Assembly (NCBI GenBank): GCA_030426475.1
Contig: JAUHYR010000022.1
Span: forward strand, 1 to 35,114
Length of the DNA: 35,114 nucleotides
Direction of reading: 5' to 3'
From: Bacteroidia bacterium
GTDB taxonomy: Bacteria > Bacteroidota > Bacteroidia > Flavobacteriales_E > Vicingaceae
The notes under the pieces are model-generated. The model was not told the origin of the DNA. It saw nothing but the letters and a program-made list of their open reading frames with translations, and did not search any database. Below, piece after piece: positions 1 through 6,919 of this stretch; positions within the stretch are counted from its first letter, which is position 1; each line of letters starts with the position of its first letter. Made by a program: the position numbers and the translations under genes.

Positions 1-1
1 T

Positions 2-796
2 AAGAGAAGGTATGCGGTTGACGGTGAAGCTCCTAGACATTATATCGATATTGATGTTTATGCACCCGAAGGAGCCAATCCGTTTGACTCTATGCCCAGA
101 AAGTGGTATGATGCAGTAGCAAAATATACAGAAGACACTTTGCAAGCTTATGGTATAGTTCCATGGCATATTGATGTAATGGTAAAACGATTAACTCAGG
201 CGTTTAAAGACAAAGACTTAGACAGAATACTTTTTTTAAGTGCCGATTTGGGGCATTATGTGGGCGATTCGCATGTGCCGTTGCATACTACTGTAAACTA
301 TAACGGACATTTAACCAACCAAAGAGGCATACATGCTTTTTGGGAATCGAGAGTGCCGGAACTAAATGCCGATGATTACGATTACTTTGTGGGAAGAGCC
401 AAATACATTAAAAATCCATTAGATTATGCTTGGGAAACGGTAGAAGAAAGCCATTGGCAAAAAGATTCTGTGTTAAAATTTGAAAAAGAGCTTAGCGAAG
501 AGTTTTCTCCCGACCAAAAATATGTGTTTGAAACCAGAGGAACCGTTACCATGAAACAATACTCACAGCCATTTTCTGATGCCTATGATAAAAAGCTAAA
601 CGGTATGGTAGAGCGCAAACTAAGAAAATCCATTATTGCGGTGGGAAGCTTTTGGTACACCGCCTGGGTAGATGCCGGACAACCTGATTTAACCTCTTTG
701 CTCAACCAAAAAGTTTCCGAAAAATTTAAAGAAGAAATAGAAGAGCTTAATAAGAAATACGAAGCAGGAAAAATTCACGGTAGAGACCATGAGTAA
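2..796 (+). CDS. Zinc-dependent phospholipase C / S1-P1 nuclease-like protein, 5' truncated by window edge
   Basis: The reading frame is open from base 2, so the gene begins upstream of the window; an internal Met at 92 is not the start. Metal-site motifs are visible: APRHYID at nt 29-49, and GHYVGDSHVPLH at nt 251-286, the H-x3-D-x-H pattern that binds the zinc cluster in the zinc-dependent phospholipase C / S1-P1 nuclease superfamily. The mostly helical sequence and length fit the Bacteroidota members annotated as zinc-dependent phospholipase C family. The signal peptide and N-terminal ligands are outside the window, so export is assumed from the family. The last residues are charged and lysine/glutamate rich. 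Whether the substrate is phospholipid or nucleic acid cannot be told from the sequence. Confidence 0.8.
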   Translation, partial: KRRYAVDGEAPRHYIDIDVYAPEGANPFDSMPRKWYDAVAKYTEDTLQAYGIVPWHIDVMVKRLTQAFKDKDLDRILFLSADLGHYVGDSHVPLHTTVNYNGHLTNQRGIHAFWESRVPELNADDYDYFVGRAKYIKNPLDYAWETVEESHWQKDSVLKFEKELSEEFSPDQKYVFETRGTVTMKQYSQPFSDAYDKKLNGMVERKLRKSIIAVGSFWYTAWVDAGQPDLTSLLNQKVSEKFKEEIEELNKKYEAGKIHGRDHE

Positions 797-798
797 AA

Positions 799-812
799 TG
801 TCATGCTGAGCA
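799..812 (+). repeat. Short match to a common Bacteroidota interspersed sequence
   Basis: The 14-mer TGTCATGCTGAGCA just after the first stop codon resembles the opening of an intergenic repeat (TGTCATGCTGAGC...) that I recall from many Bacteroidota genomes. Only this fragment is present; the following bases do not continue the usual pattern. It may be a decayed copy or chance. Confidence 0.25.
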
Positions 813-859
813 TTTGATATTAAGAGGAGAAAGCGAAGCTTTAGGTAATATTAAAAGCA

Positions 860-1147
860 TTATTCTTTTACAAAAACAAAAATCTCTTCGTTTTCCTTTT
901 TCATTAAATACTTTTCACGGGCATATTTTTCAAGCTTTACCGGGTCGTGAAGTAAAGCCTCCAGTTCATCTCTGGTGTAAATAACTTCCTGCTCGTAAAA
1001 ATCTTTATCCTCTTCCAGTTGATTGATTTCCTGCTTGAATTCGTAATGGCGGATAAAGTTGTTTTGGTCAAAAAAGAATAGCCATACAAATACCGCTATA
1101 GAGGTAAGTATATATTTGTTTTTGATATACGGCCAGTACTTTTTCAC
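860..1147 (-). CDS. Septum formation initiator family protein (DivIC/FtsB-like)
   Basis: Small bitopic membrane protein of 95 aa. A short cytoplasmic N-terminus (KKYWPYIKNK) is followed by one membrane segment (about residues 12-27), then a coiled-coil region rich in Glu/Lys and a C-terminal segment with the pattern DPVKLEKYAREKYLMKKENE. This is the FtsB/DivIC arrangement, in which the protein joins the FtsL-FtsQ/DivIB subcomplex of the divisome. I chose the GTG at 1147 as start because family members begin at the KKYWPY segment. A TTG at 1165 would add six residues but lies upstream of the candidate promoter -7 element at 1152-1159. There is no good downstream ATG. It is monocistronic here. 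Confidence 0.82.
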   Translation of the reverse strand: MKKYWPYIKNKYILTSIAVFVWLFFFDQNNFIRHYEFKQEINQLEEDKDFYEQEVIYTRDELEALLHDPVKLEKYAREKYLMKKENEEIFVFVKE

Positions 1148-1151
1148 AATA

Positions 1152-1159
1152 CAAAAATA
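1152..1159 (-). promoter_or_regulatory. Candidate promoter -7 element for the DivIC-like gene
   Basis: CAAAAATA on the plus strand reads TATTTTTG on the minus strand, an exact match to the Bacteroidota TAnnTTTG element. It ends only 4 nt before the GTG start, so the transcript would have almost no leader. In such AT-rich DNA this could be chance. Confidence 0.3.
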
Positions 1160-1352
1160 GAGCAAATAGAAAAAATACTTACCACTTGTTACTAAAGTTA
1201 TTTACTATTGAAGGTTAATTACATAAAATAGTTGCATGACTCCTAAAAACCGACTAACTTGCGATAACTATTGCTAAAGCAAACCTGTGCTGAATTTATC
1301 TCAGTATTAAAACTTACTTTGGCTTTTTTGTTAGTGATAATAGGACATCAGT

Positions 1353-2531
1353 ATGAAAGATCACATTCCAATATATACGCATCTTACAATAACACCTAAT
1401 AATGGCGGCAGTCTTAAAAAATATTTTAATGCCATCAAAAGAGATTTGCCCAAAAAATGGGTATTAGAAAAAGACAAAATATATAAAGACACAGACACCT
1501 TCAGAATTTTAGATGACGTCTTTTGTTTGAAAAATCCACCATTCAGAGATGTAATTCAAAAAATGGATTTACATGGATACATTTATCTTGGACTGACCGA
1601 TGACTCCATAAGTTTACTTAGGATTGAACTTAGTGTTGATTTGCCAAAAGAGAAGTCAATAGAAATAATTGGTTATATTATTCATTCGCTTCACGAAGAT
1701 GTTTTAAAACCGAAGAAGTATTATCCGGACTTTAATCACAAATTTGAATTCGGAGGTCCTAGGGATGAAAATTGGTTTTCGAACGACCTTAGGGATGAAC
1801 GATCAATTAAACTTCACTCTAAGTCTGACCATAAGACATATTTTCTCTCCAAAAGTGAGAAAGTAAAGATTGCTGATAAAAACATTTCTTATACAGCTCC
1901 AAATAATATTTCATTGTCTTTAAGTTTGATGAAAAAATCATTAAATGAAGCTCGTAAGATTTACAAACGTTTAATACTTAAAGTACCAGGAAAGAAAGTT
2001 GAAATCAAAAGCGAAATAAGAGCCGAATTATATAATTATTTTGAAATTTTACAGACGAGTATAATATTCTCTTATATCGCAATAGAAGGGTTCTCAAATG
2101 CTGTCATCCCTGAAAATTATTTACATGAACGCGTTAATGAAAAAGGCATAAAAGAGACTTTGACCAAAGAAAATATAGAACGATGGATGTCAACTAGTGA
2201 GAAAGTTGGAACCATCTTACCGTTGATTTTGAAAACATCTGACATTAGGGCGGAAAATTACTGGGCAACCTTTAAGGAACTGGAACAATTAAGAAATGAT
2301 ATTGTACATCAAAAGACTATTGAAAAAGGAACTAAACTAGACACTAAGGTTTTTAATCAAATGTTAAACCCAAAGGTTTTTGAAAGAATTGCATCTTCTA
2401 TAAAAGTCATTGACTTTTTTTACAAAGTCGACAATGCACATCCTTATTTTCCTCTCGGTTTTGGCATCGCAACATTTCAAGTACACAAAATTGAAAGTAT
2501 GGAAAAACACTTTAAAGTAATAGAAGAATAA
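1353..2531 (+). CDS. Uncharacterised protein with C-terminal HEPN-like domain
   Basis: A 392-aa soluble protein with no signal peptide or membrane segment. I do not recognise the N-terminal ~200 residues. The C-terminal half is helical and carries ELEQLRNDIVHQK, where R314-N315 and H319 form an RX4H motif. This motif is characteristic of HEPN domains (higher eukaryote and prokaryote nucleotide-binding), many of which are RNases in defence or toxin systems, while others are non-catalytic. The preceding helices (residues ~225-255, FEILQTSIIFSYIAIEGFSNA) fit the first helix pair of ApeA/HEPN-like domains. It stands alone, with 205 bp before it and a large inverted repeat (2555-2616) after it, between genes of unrelated function. 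No partner antitoxin or NTase is adjacent, so a defence role is only an inference. A TTACTTTG box at 1314-1321 may be its -7 element. Confidence 0.55.
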   Translation: MKDHIPIYTHLTITPNNGGSLKKYFNAIKRDLPKKWVLEKDKIYKDTDTFRILDDVFCLKNPPFRDVIQKMDLHGYIYLGLTDDSISLLRIELSVDLPKEKSIEIIGYIIHSLHEDVLKPKKYYPDFNHKFEFGGPRDENWFSNDLRDERSIKLHSKSDHKTYFLSKSEKVKIADKNISYTAPNNISLSLSLMKKSLNEARKIYKRLILKVPGKKVEIKSEIRAELYNYFEILQTSIIFSYIAIEGFSNAVIPENYLHERVNEKGIKETLTKENIERWMSTSEKVGTILPLILKTSDIRAENYWATFKELEQLRNDIVHQKTIEKGTKLDTKVFNQMLNPKVFERIASSIKVIDFFYKVDNAHPYFPLGFGIATFQVHKIESMEKHFKVIEE

Positions 2532-2554
2532 CATTGGACATACTACCACTAACA

Positions 2555-2616
2555 GCGGCTTGGTGTTATGGCGGTTGACAATAGGTTAAAAGAATGCGGC
2601 ACAAACGCCAAGCCGC
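2555..2616. repeat. Long imperfect inverted repeat (13-bp arms) after the HEPN-like gene
   Basis: Left arm GCGGCTTGGTGTT (2555-2567) pairs with right arm AACGCCAAGCCGC (2604-2616): 12 Watson-Crick pairs and one T-G wobble, with a 36-nt loop. An alternative pairing is GCGGTT (2571-2576) with AACCGC (2618-2623). It starts 23 bp after the stop codon of the HEPN-like gene and is clearly richer in G+C than its surroundings. No T-run follows, so it is a poor intrinsic terminator. The structure recalls repeat or attC-like elements found next to accessory genes, but a paired GTTRRRY core on the distal side is absent. Confidence 0.7.
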
Positions 2617-2724
2617 AAACCGCTACCGCAACTCTCTCAACTGACCAACATCATTTTTCAATTGTAACATAAGTTACTTTTTAAGTAGCACACTACACCT
2701 ACTTTAGCCTACAAATTAATAGGT

Positions 2725-4326
2725 ATGAAAAAGGTGTTATTTATTTTAGGTGTGTCTTTGTTAGCACAGCTTGGGTTTTCGCAAGGCAATTTTAATTATG
2801 ATGTATTGCTTGAGCCAATTAGTGTTCCTAATCTGCAAGGTTTGCATTCGTACGCCTTTACTCAACATAATGGCAAATGGCTTTTAATTGGCGGCAGAAA
2901 AGACGGAGTGCATGCCCGTCAGCCTTTTGCGGCATTTCCTCAAAGTCAAAATAACACCACTATTTATGTGGTAGATGTAAATGCCAAACAAGTTTGGTCA
3001 ACGTCTTTAACCACTTTGCCAACAGGTATTCAGGAGCAACTTCAATCTACCAATATGAACTTTTATCAAGACGGAGATTCGTTATACATTATTGGTGGTT
3101 ATGCTTATTCTGCTACTGCAACCAGTCATATTACCTTTGCTAATTTAACTTCCGTAAATGTGCCGGGTGTTATTAATGCAATTGTAAATAATACTTCTAT
3201 CACTTCTTATTTCAAGCAAATTACCGATAATAATTTTGCGGTTACAGGCGGTCAATTAGGAAAAATAGGAAACACATTTTACTTGGTGGGCGGTCATCGG
3301 TTTGACGGACAGTACAATCCTATGGGAAATCCAACTTATACCCAAACTTACACCAATCAAATCAGAAAGTTTACCATAAACAATAGTGGTTTTCAGTTAA
3401 GCTATTCAAATTATTCCACAATTACTGATGCTGTTCATTTAAGAAGAAGAGATTATAATTTATTACCACAAATTTTCCCTGATGGTTCAGAGGGATATAC
3501 TATTTCTTCAGGTGTTTTCCAATCTACCGTAAACTTGCCGTTTCTTTATCCTGTTGATATTACTGCTAACGGTCATACACCTCACACAGGATTTAACCAA
3601 TACTTGAGTAATTACCATAGTGCAACAGCTTGTTTGTATGATAGTGTGGCTAATAATATGCATTCTATTTTCTTTGGCGGTATGAGTCAATATTATTACC
3701 AAAATGGTACGTTGATTCAAGATAATCAAGTGCCATTTGTAAAAACCATTAGCCGATTAACTAGGTTGGGAGACAGTACTTTGTTGGAGTTTCAAATGCC
3801 TGTGGAAATGCCTGCTTTAAAAGGAGCTAGTGCCGAATTTATTCCAAATGAAAATTTACCGCATTACAGCAATGAAGTAATTAAGCTAAGTGCAATTCCT
3901 CAAGACACTATTTTAATTGGTCATATTTTTGGTGGAATTTCTAGTCCTAGCCTTAATCCGTTTAGCGGAAATCAAACCAGCACAACTTCAGCCGATACTA
4001 CTATTTATGCTGTTAAGTTGATTAAAAACACTACCGTAGGAGAGTTTAAGATTAATGGTAATAATCCTTACACATTTGAGGTTTTTCCGAACCCTGTGGA
4101 CAAGGAAATAAATCTTATTTACAACTTAGACAAAAATGTAGAGGTTCATTATTTAATTTCAAATACACTGGGGCAACTTATAAGTAAAGGAAAGTTTGAA
4201 TCGGCTCAAATAGGGGAGAATAATCAGCAATTGGAGTTAGTTGAAAATATTGGTACTCAGCTATTATTTGTAACCTTGGTTTTTGACAATAAATACTTTG
4301 TCACCAAAAAAATTACCAAAAAATAG
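2725..4326 (+). CDS. Kelch-type beta-propeller protein with T9SS C-terminal sorting domain
   Basis: A 533-aa exported protein. An N-terminal signal peptide ends near residue 20 (GFSQ). Several GG-containing beta-propeller blades follow: WLLIGGRKDG (~54), LYIIGGYAY (~117), FYLVGGHRFDG (~183) and IFFGGMSQYY (~315), typical of kelch repeats. The last ~85 residues, starting at EVFPNPVDKEINL, are a type A T9SS sorting domain (FPNP...LGQLIS...KYFVTKKI), so the protein should cross the outer membrane through PorK-N/Sov and be attached or released at the cell surface. It is the first of four genes in the same direction with gaps of 29, 39 and 9 bp, suggesting an operon of cell-envelope proteins. Its ligand is unknown. 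Confidence 0.78.
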   Translation: MKKVLFILGVSLLAQLGFSQGNFNYDVLLEPISVPNLQGLHSYAFTQHNGKWLLIGGRKDGVHARQPFAAFPQSQNNTTIYVVDVNAKQVWSTSLTTLPTGIQEQLQSTNMNFYQDGDSLYIIGGYAYSATATSHITFANLTSVNVPGVINAIVNNTSITSYFKQITDNNFAVTGGQLGKIGNTFYLVGGHRFDGQYNPMGNPTYTQTYTNQIRKFTINNSGFQLSYSNYSTITDAVHLRRRDYNLLPQIFPDGSEGYTISSGVFQSTVNLPFLYPVDITANGHTPHTGFNQYLSNYHSATACLYDSVANNMHSIFFGGMSQYYYQNGTLIQDNQVPFVKTISRLTRLGDSTLLEFQMPVEMPALKGASAEFIPNENLPHYSNEVIKLSAIPQDTILIGHIFGGISSPSLNPFSGNQTSTTSADTTIYAVKLIKNTTVGEFKINGNNPYTFEVFPNPVDKEINLIYNLDKNVEVHYLISNTLGQLISKGKFESAQIGENNQQLELVENIGTQLLFVTLVFDNKYFVTKKITKK

Positions 4327-4355
4327 AAATAAAACGATTACATTTGGCTTCAACA

Positions 4356-4721
4356 ATGAAAAGAGTTACAGCCATATTTTTTGTATTTATTTTTCTGCTG
4401 CAATTGGCGGTTAGCTTTTCGTATGTAATATGGTATGAGGTAAATAAAACCTATGTGGCTACCGAACTATGTGAAAATACTGACAAACCCGAACTCCATT
4501 GTGATGGTAAATGTTACCTGAAAAAGAAGTTATCGCCCGCTAAAGAGGATTCTACAAAAAAGCAGAGTACTGATACCATTTCTTTTCAGTTATTCTTTTT
4601 TAATGATGTTGCCGATATTAGCTTTTATTCCGGTTTTGATGTATTAGAAAGTGGTTTTTTATCTAAAGAAACGATTCATATTTCTTTTGGCTTAGCACAG
4701 CCTCCCGAGTTGATGGTTTAA
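4356..4721 (+). CDS. Small membrane-anchored protein with conserved Cys motif (function unknown)
   Basis: A 121-aa protein. The start is taken at the ATG in front of KRVTAIFFVF; an in-frame TTG 12 nt upstream is less likely. A hydrophobic N-terminal segment (residues 5-23) may be a signal peptide or anchor. Then comes the signature ELCENTDKPELHCDGKCYL, with three cysteines and one histidine. I have seen this C-x6-11-H-C-x3-C-type signature in Bacteroidota proteins near envelope or metal-related genes, but no function is established to my knowledge. The remainder is Lys/Ser-rich and then hydrophobic (QLFFFNDV). The Cys/His cluster would suit binding of a soft metal ion such as copper, which is inference only. 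Third and fourth genes of the cluster also carry Cys or His motifs. Confidence 0.6.
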   Translation: MKRVTAIFFVFIFLLQLAVSFSYVIWYEVNKTYVATELCENTDKPELHCDGKCYLKKKLSPAKEDSTKKQSTDTISFQLFFFNDVADISFYSGFDVLESGFLSKETIHISFGLAQPPELMV

Positions 4722-4760
4722 TCTAAAACAAACAACTCAAAAATTACTTAAACTTTTTTA

Positions 4761-5675
4761 ATGAAACATATCCTATTGATATTGTTGTTCTTTGCAGCAA
4801 TACATTCTTCAAATGCTTGTGATATCTGTAATGGCGGACAAGATAACCTTATTGGTTTTTTACCCAACCCAACCAAGCATTTAATAGGTTTAAAATATAG
4901 CTATAACAGTTATCGTGTTACACATCCTGCCTTATCAGAATTTTGGGAGCCTGAGGTTTCTTCTCAGTATTTTCATTCAACCAAACTGATGGCGAGAGTG
5001 AAGCTATTCAATCAATTTATGATTAGCGGTAGCTTACCTTACCATTTTCGTTCTTGGAGTGAAGATGGTATCACAAATCAATTAAGTGGCATTGGAGATG
5101 CTCAATTAATGGCTAACTATGCTAAGGTGGCATATTTAGATTCTACTCAACAAAACAGATTAGTATTTATACTTGGAGCGGGAGCAAAATTGCCTACGGG
5201 TGAGTGGACCAGTCTGGGGGAAGACGGAGATCCTATGCCAAGAGGTTTTCAATTGGGTAGCGGCTCTTATGATTTTTTAACCAGTGCAAGTATTTTGCTA
5301 AAGTTGAAAAAATGGGGAATAAGCAATGAATGTTCTTATCAACTTACTTCCGCAAATGCGCATGGTTATAAGTTTGGAAATTCATTTCAAAATCAATTGC
5401 TGTTTTTTAGAACATTAGAACTGAGAAATACCAAGTTTATCCCTCAAGTAGGAGGAACACTTTTTATCAACCAAAAGGATGATGAAAATGTTCGTTACTC
5501 AAGTATTGTAAATGAATCGGGAGGTGAATATTATGGTGCCGTTTTAGGTGTAGATGTAAACTATAAGGTTGTTTTGTTTGGGGTTAACTATACTTTACCG
5601 ATAAATCAAAACCTTTCTGACGGATATCTGGAAAACACTCAGAAATTGAATGTAAAACTTACTTACTTATTTTAA
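4761..5675 (+). CDS. Putative outer-membrane beta-barrel protein with CDIC motif
   Basis: A 304-aa protein with a signal peptide cleaved near residue 19 (SSNA|CDIC). The mature N-terminus starts with CDICNGG, a CxxC pair. The rest alternates polar and aromatic/hydrophobic residues in ~10-residue strands (HLIGLKYSYNSYRV, RVKLFNQFMISGSLPYHF, RLVFILGAGAKLPTGEW) and ends in a strand with terminal Phe (KLTYLF), the usual outer-membrane barrel signature. The GIGDAQLM...LGAGAKLPTGEW stretch resembles the transporter/phenol-degradation MetA-like barrel family. The CxxC at the mature end is unusual for a barrel and may bind metal or form a disulfide. It is 39 bp after the preceding gene and 9 bp before the next. 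Confidence 0.6.
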   Translation: MKHILLILLFFAAIHSSNACDICNGGQDNLIGFLPNPTKHLIGLKYSYNSYRVTHPALSEFWEPEVSSQYFHSTKLMARVKLFNQFMISGSLPYHFRSWSEDGITNQLSGIGDAQLMANYAKVAYLDSTQQNRLVFILGAGAKLPTGEWTSLGEDGDPMPRGFQLGSGSYDFLTSASILLKLKKWGISNECSYQLTSANAHGYKFGNSFQNQLLFFRTLELRNTKFIPQVGGTLFINQKDDENVRYSSIVNESGGEYYGAVLGVDVNYKVVLFGVNYTLPINQNLSDGYLENTQKLNVKLTYLF

Positions 5676-5684
5676 AGGATAAAG

Positions 5685-6173
5685 ATGAAGAACAATATTT
5701 TAAAATTTACGTTGTTGCTTTTTATGGCTGCATTAACTATTGTAGGTTGTAAGAAAAAGGAAGGATGTACCGACCCTGCTGCGCCCAACTATGATGCAGA
5801 GGCAAAAAAGTCTTGTAAAGATTGCTGTGAAGACTATTCTTATGGTACGCCTGTTCAAGATACGGCATCAATTAATTTGATTAGTCCAACAGCCGGAGCA
5901 ACTTATAATAATGCTGATACAGTTTATGTCACCGCTTCCATTACAAAGTCTAAAGAAATGCACGGATATGAATATACGTTGAAAAAGGTAAGTGATCAGT
6001 CATTAGTTACTTCAGGAAGTAATCAAAGTCACTCCAAAAGTTATTCTATCAATGATTTTTGGGTAAATAATGTTACGGCACATACCGAAATGGAGTTGAC
6101 ATTAACCGTTTTTCTTGACCATGACCATAGCTCCGATCAAATTATTAAACGAACAATACATTGTCATCCGTAA
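5685..6173 (+). CDS. Cys- and His-rich lipoprotein of unknown function
   Basis: A 162-aa lipoprotein: the hydrophobic leader ends in the lipobox IVGC (Cys22), followed by Lys-Lys-Lys. The mature protein begins with a cysteine cluster (EGCTDPAAPNYDAEAK, then SCKDCCED) and then an Ig-like beta domain (SINLISPTAGATY... ) with the histidines HSKS, AHTE, DHDHSSD and the C-terminal HCHP. CTDPxAxNYD is a recurring Bacteroidota motif, usually near lipoprotein N-termini. The protein is probably anchored in the outer membrane facing the periplasm or surface, working with the barrel protein encoded 9 bp upstream. Metal handling is a guess from the Cys/His content. Confidence 0.6.
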   Translation: MKNNILKFTLLLFMAALTIVGCKKKEGCTDPAAPNYDAEAKKSCKDCCEDYSYGTPVQDTASINLISPTAGATYNNADTVYVTASITKSKEMHGYEYTLKKVSDQSLVTSGSNQSHSKSYSINDFWVNNVTAHTEMELTLTVFLDHDHSSDQIIKRTIHCHP

Positions 6174-6187
6174 TGAATTAATGGACA

Positions 6188-6919
6188 TTAGTAAAACACA
6201 CCTATAAGAGTTACTATTCCAATAATAAAGATTAGGATTAGTGAGTAGAGTTTAAACCTTTCTTGTGATATTTTGGTTAAAATTCTTTTTCCGATATAGG
6301 TGCCAACAAACCCTATTAAAAAGAGAAAAGGAATGTAAATCAGTTCACTTTTGTGAATATATCCATTGAAAAAATATACTACTGTTCTACTAAAATCAAC
6401 ACCAAAATCTATAAAAGCAGATGTTGCTATAAATATACTTTTTTCAAGATTAAAGGCAGCCATTGTTAGTCCTCTCACCGCACCACCTGTTCCTAAAAAT
6501 CCTGCCAAGAAACCGGATAAAACCCCTCCTGCAACTGCCTCTTTATTGCCATCATTTATTTTTAGTTTGGGCTTTACAATGAACAATAAACTCAATGAAA
6601 TCAAGAAAATGCTCAGGCTGAGTTCTAATATTTTGGAATCGAAATAATGGGTAAGTATGCCGCCAATTATTACAAATGCTATTGCCGGAATACCCATATA
6701 CAAAATAAGCCGTTTGTTTATTCCTTTTCGGAACAAGCCTATTTTGCTAATGTTACTGGATAAATGAAATAGGGCAGTTAATCCTAAAACCGTTTGAAAA
6801 TCAAAATAAAAATTAGCAATGGGAACAAAGAAAACGGAAGATCCAAATCCTCCGATTGTACCAATAATCTCTGCTAATAAAGCAAGGAGAAGAAAACCAA
6901 TATTTATAATGTTATTCAA
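6188..6919 (-). CDS. TauE/SafE family (DUF81) membrane permease
   Basis: A 243-aa polytopic membrane protein with about eight hydrophobic segments. The N-terminal GTIGGFGSSVFFVPI and the mid-protein SGFLAGFLGTGGAVRG are the two inverted-repeat glycine-rich motifs of the TauE/SafE family, which exports sulfite, sulfoacetate or related organic anions. No ATG exists before residue ~75, so the start is a TTG directly after the TAG stop of the upstream peptidase gene and in the same frame. Translation is therefore probably by reinitiation or coupling. The substrate is unknown. It is the second gene of a two-gene minus-strand unit and converges on the lipoprotein gene ending at 6173. Confidence 0.8.
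   Translation of the reverse strand: MNNIINIGFLLLALLAEIIGTIGGFGSSVFFVPIANFYFDFQTVLGLTALFHLSSNISKIGLFRKGINKRLILYMGIPAIAFVIIGGILTHYFDSKILELSLSIFLISLSLLFIVKPKLKINDGNKEAVAGGVLSGFLAGFLGTGGAVRGLTMAAFNLEKSIFIATSAFIDFGVDFSRTVVYFFNGYIHKSELIYIPFLFLIGFVGTYIGKRILTKISQERFKLYSLILIFIIGIVTLIGVFY

Noticed and set aside
2531-2640. Integron attC site after the HEPN-like gene
   Set aside because: The inner arms pair well, but the outer CACTAAC fits RYYYAAC poorly and no matching GTTRRRY lies at the mirrored position; no integrase is present.
6366-6647. Open frame opposite the TauE-like gene
   Set aside because: Low-complexity shadow of the permease coding strand with no recognisable domain; likewise other opposite-strand frames within long genes.
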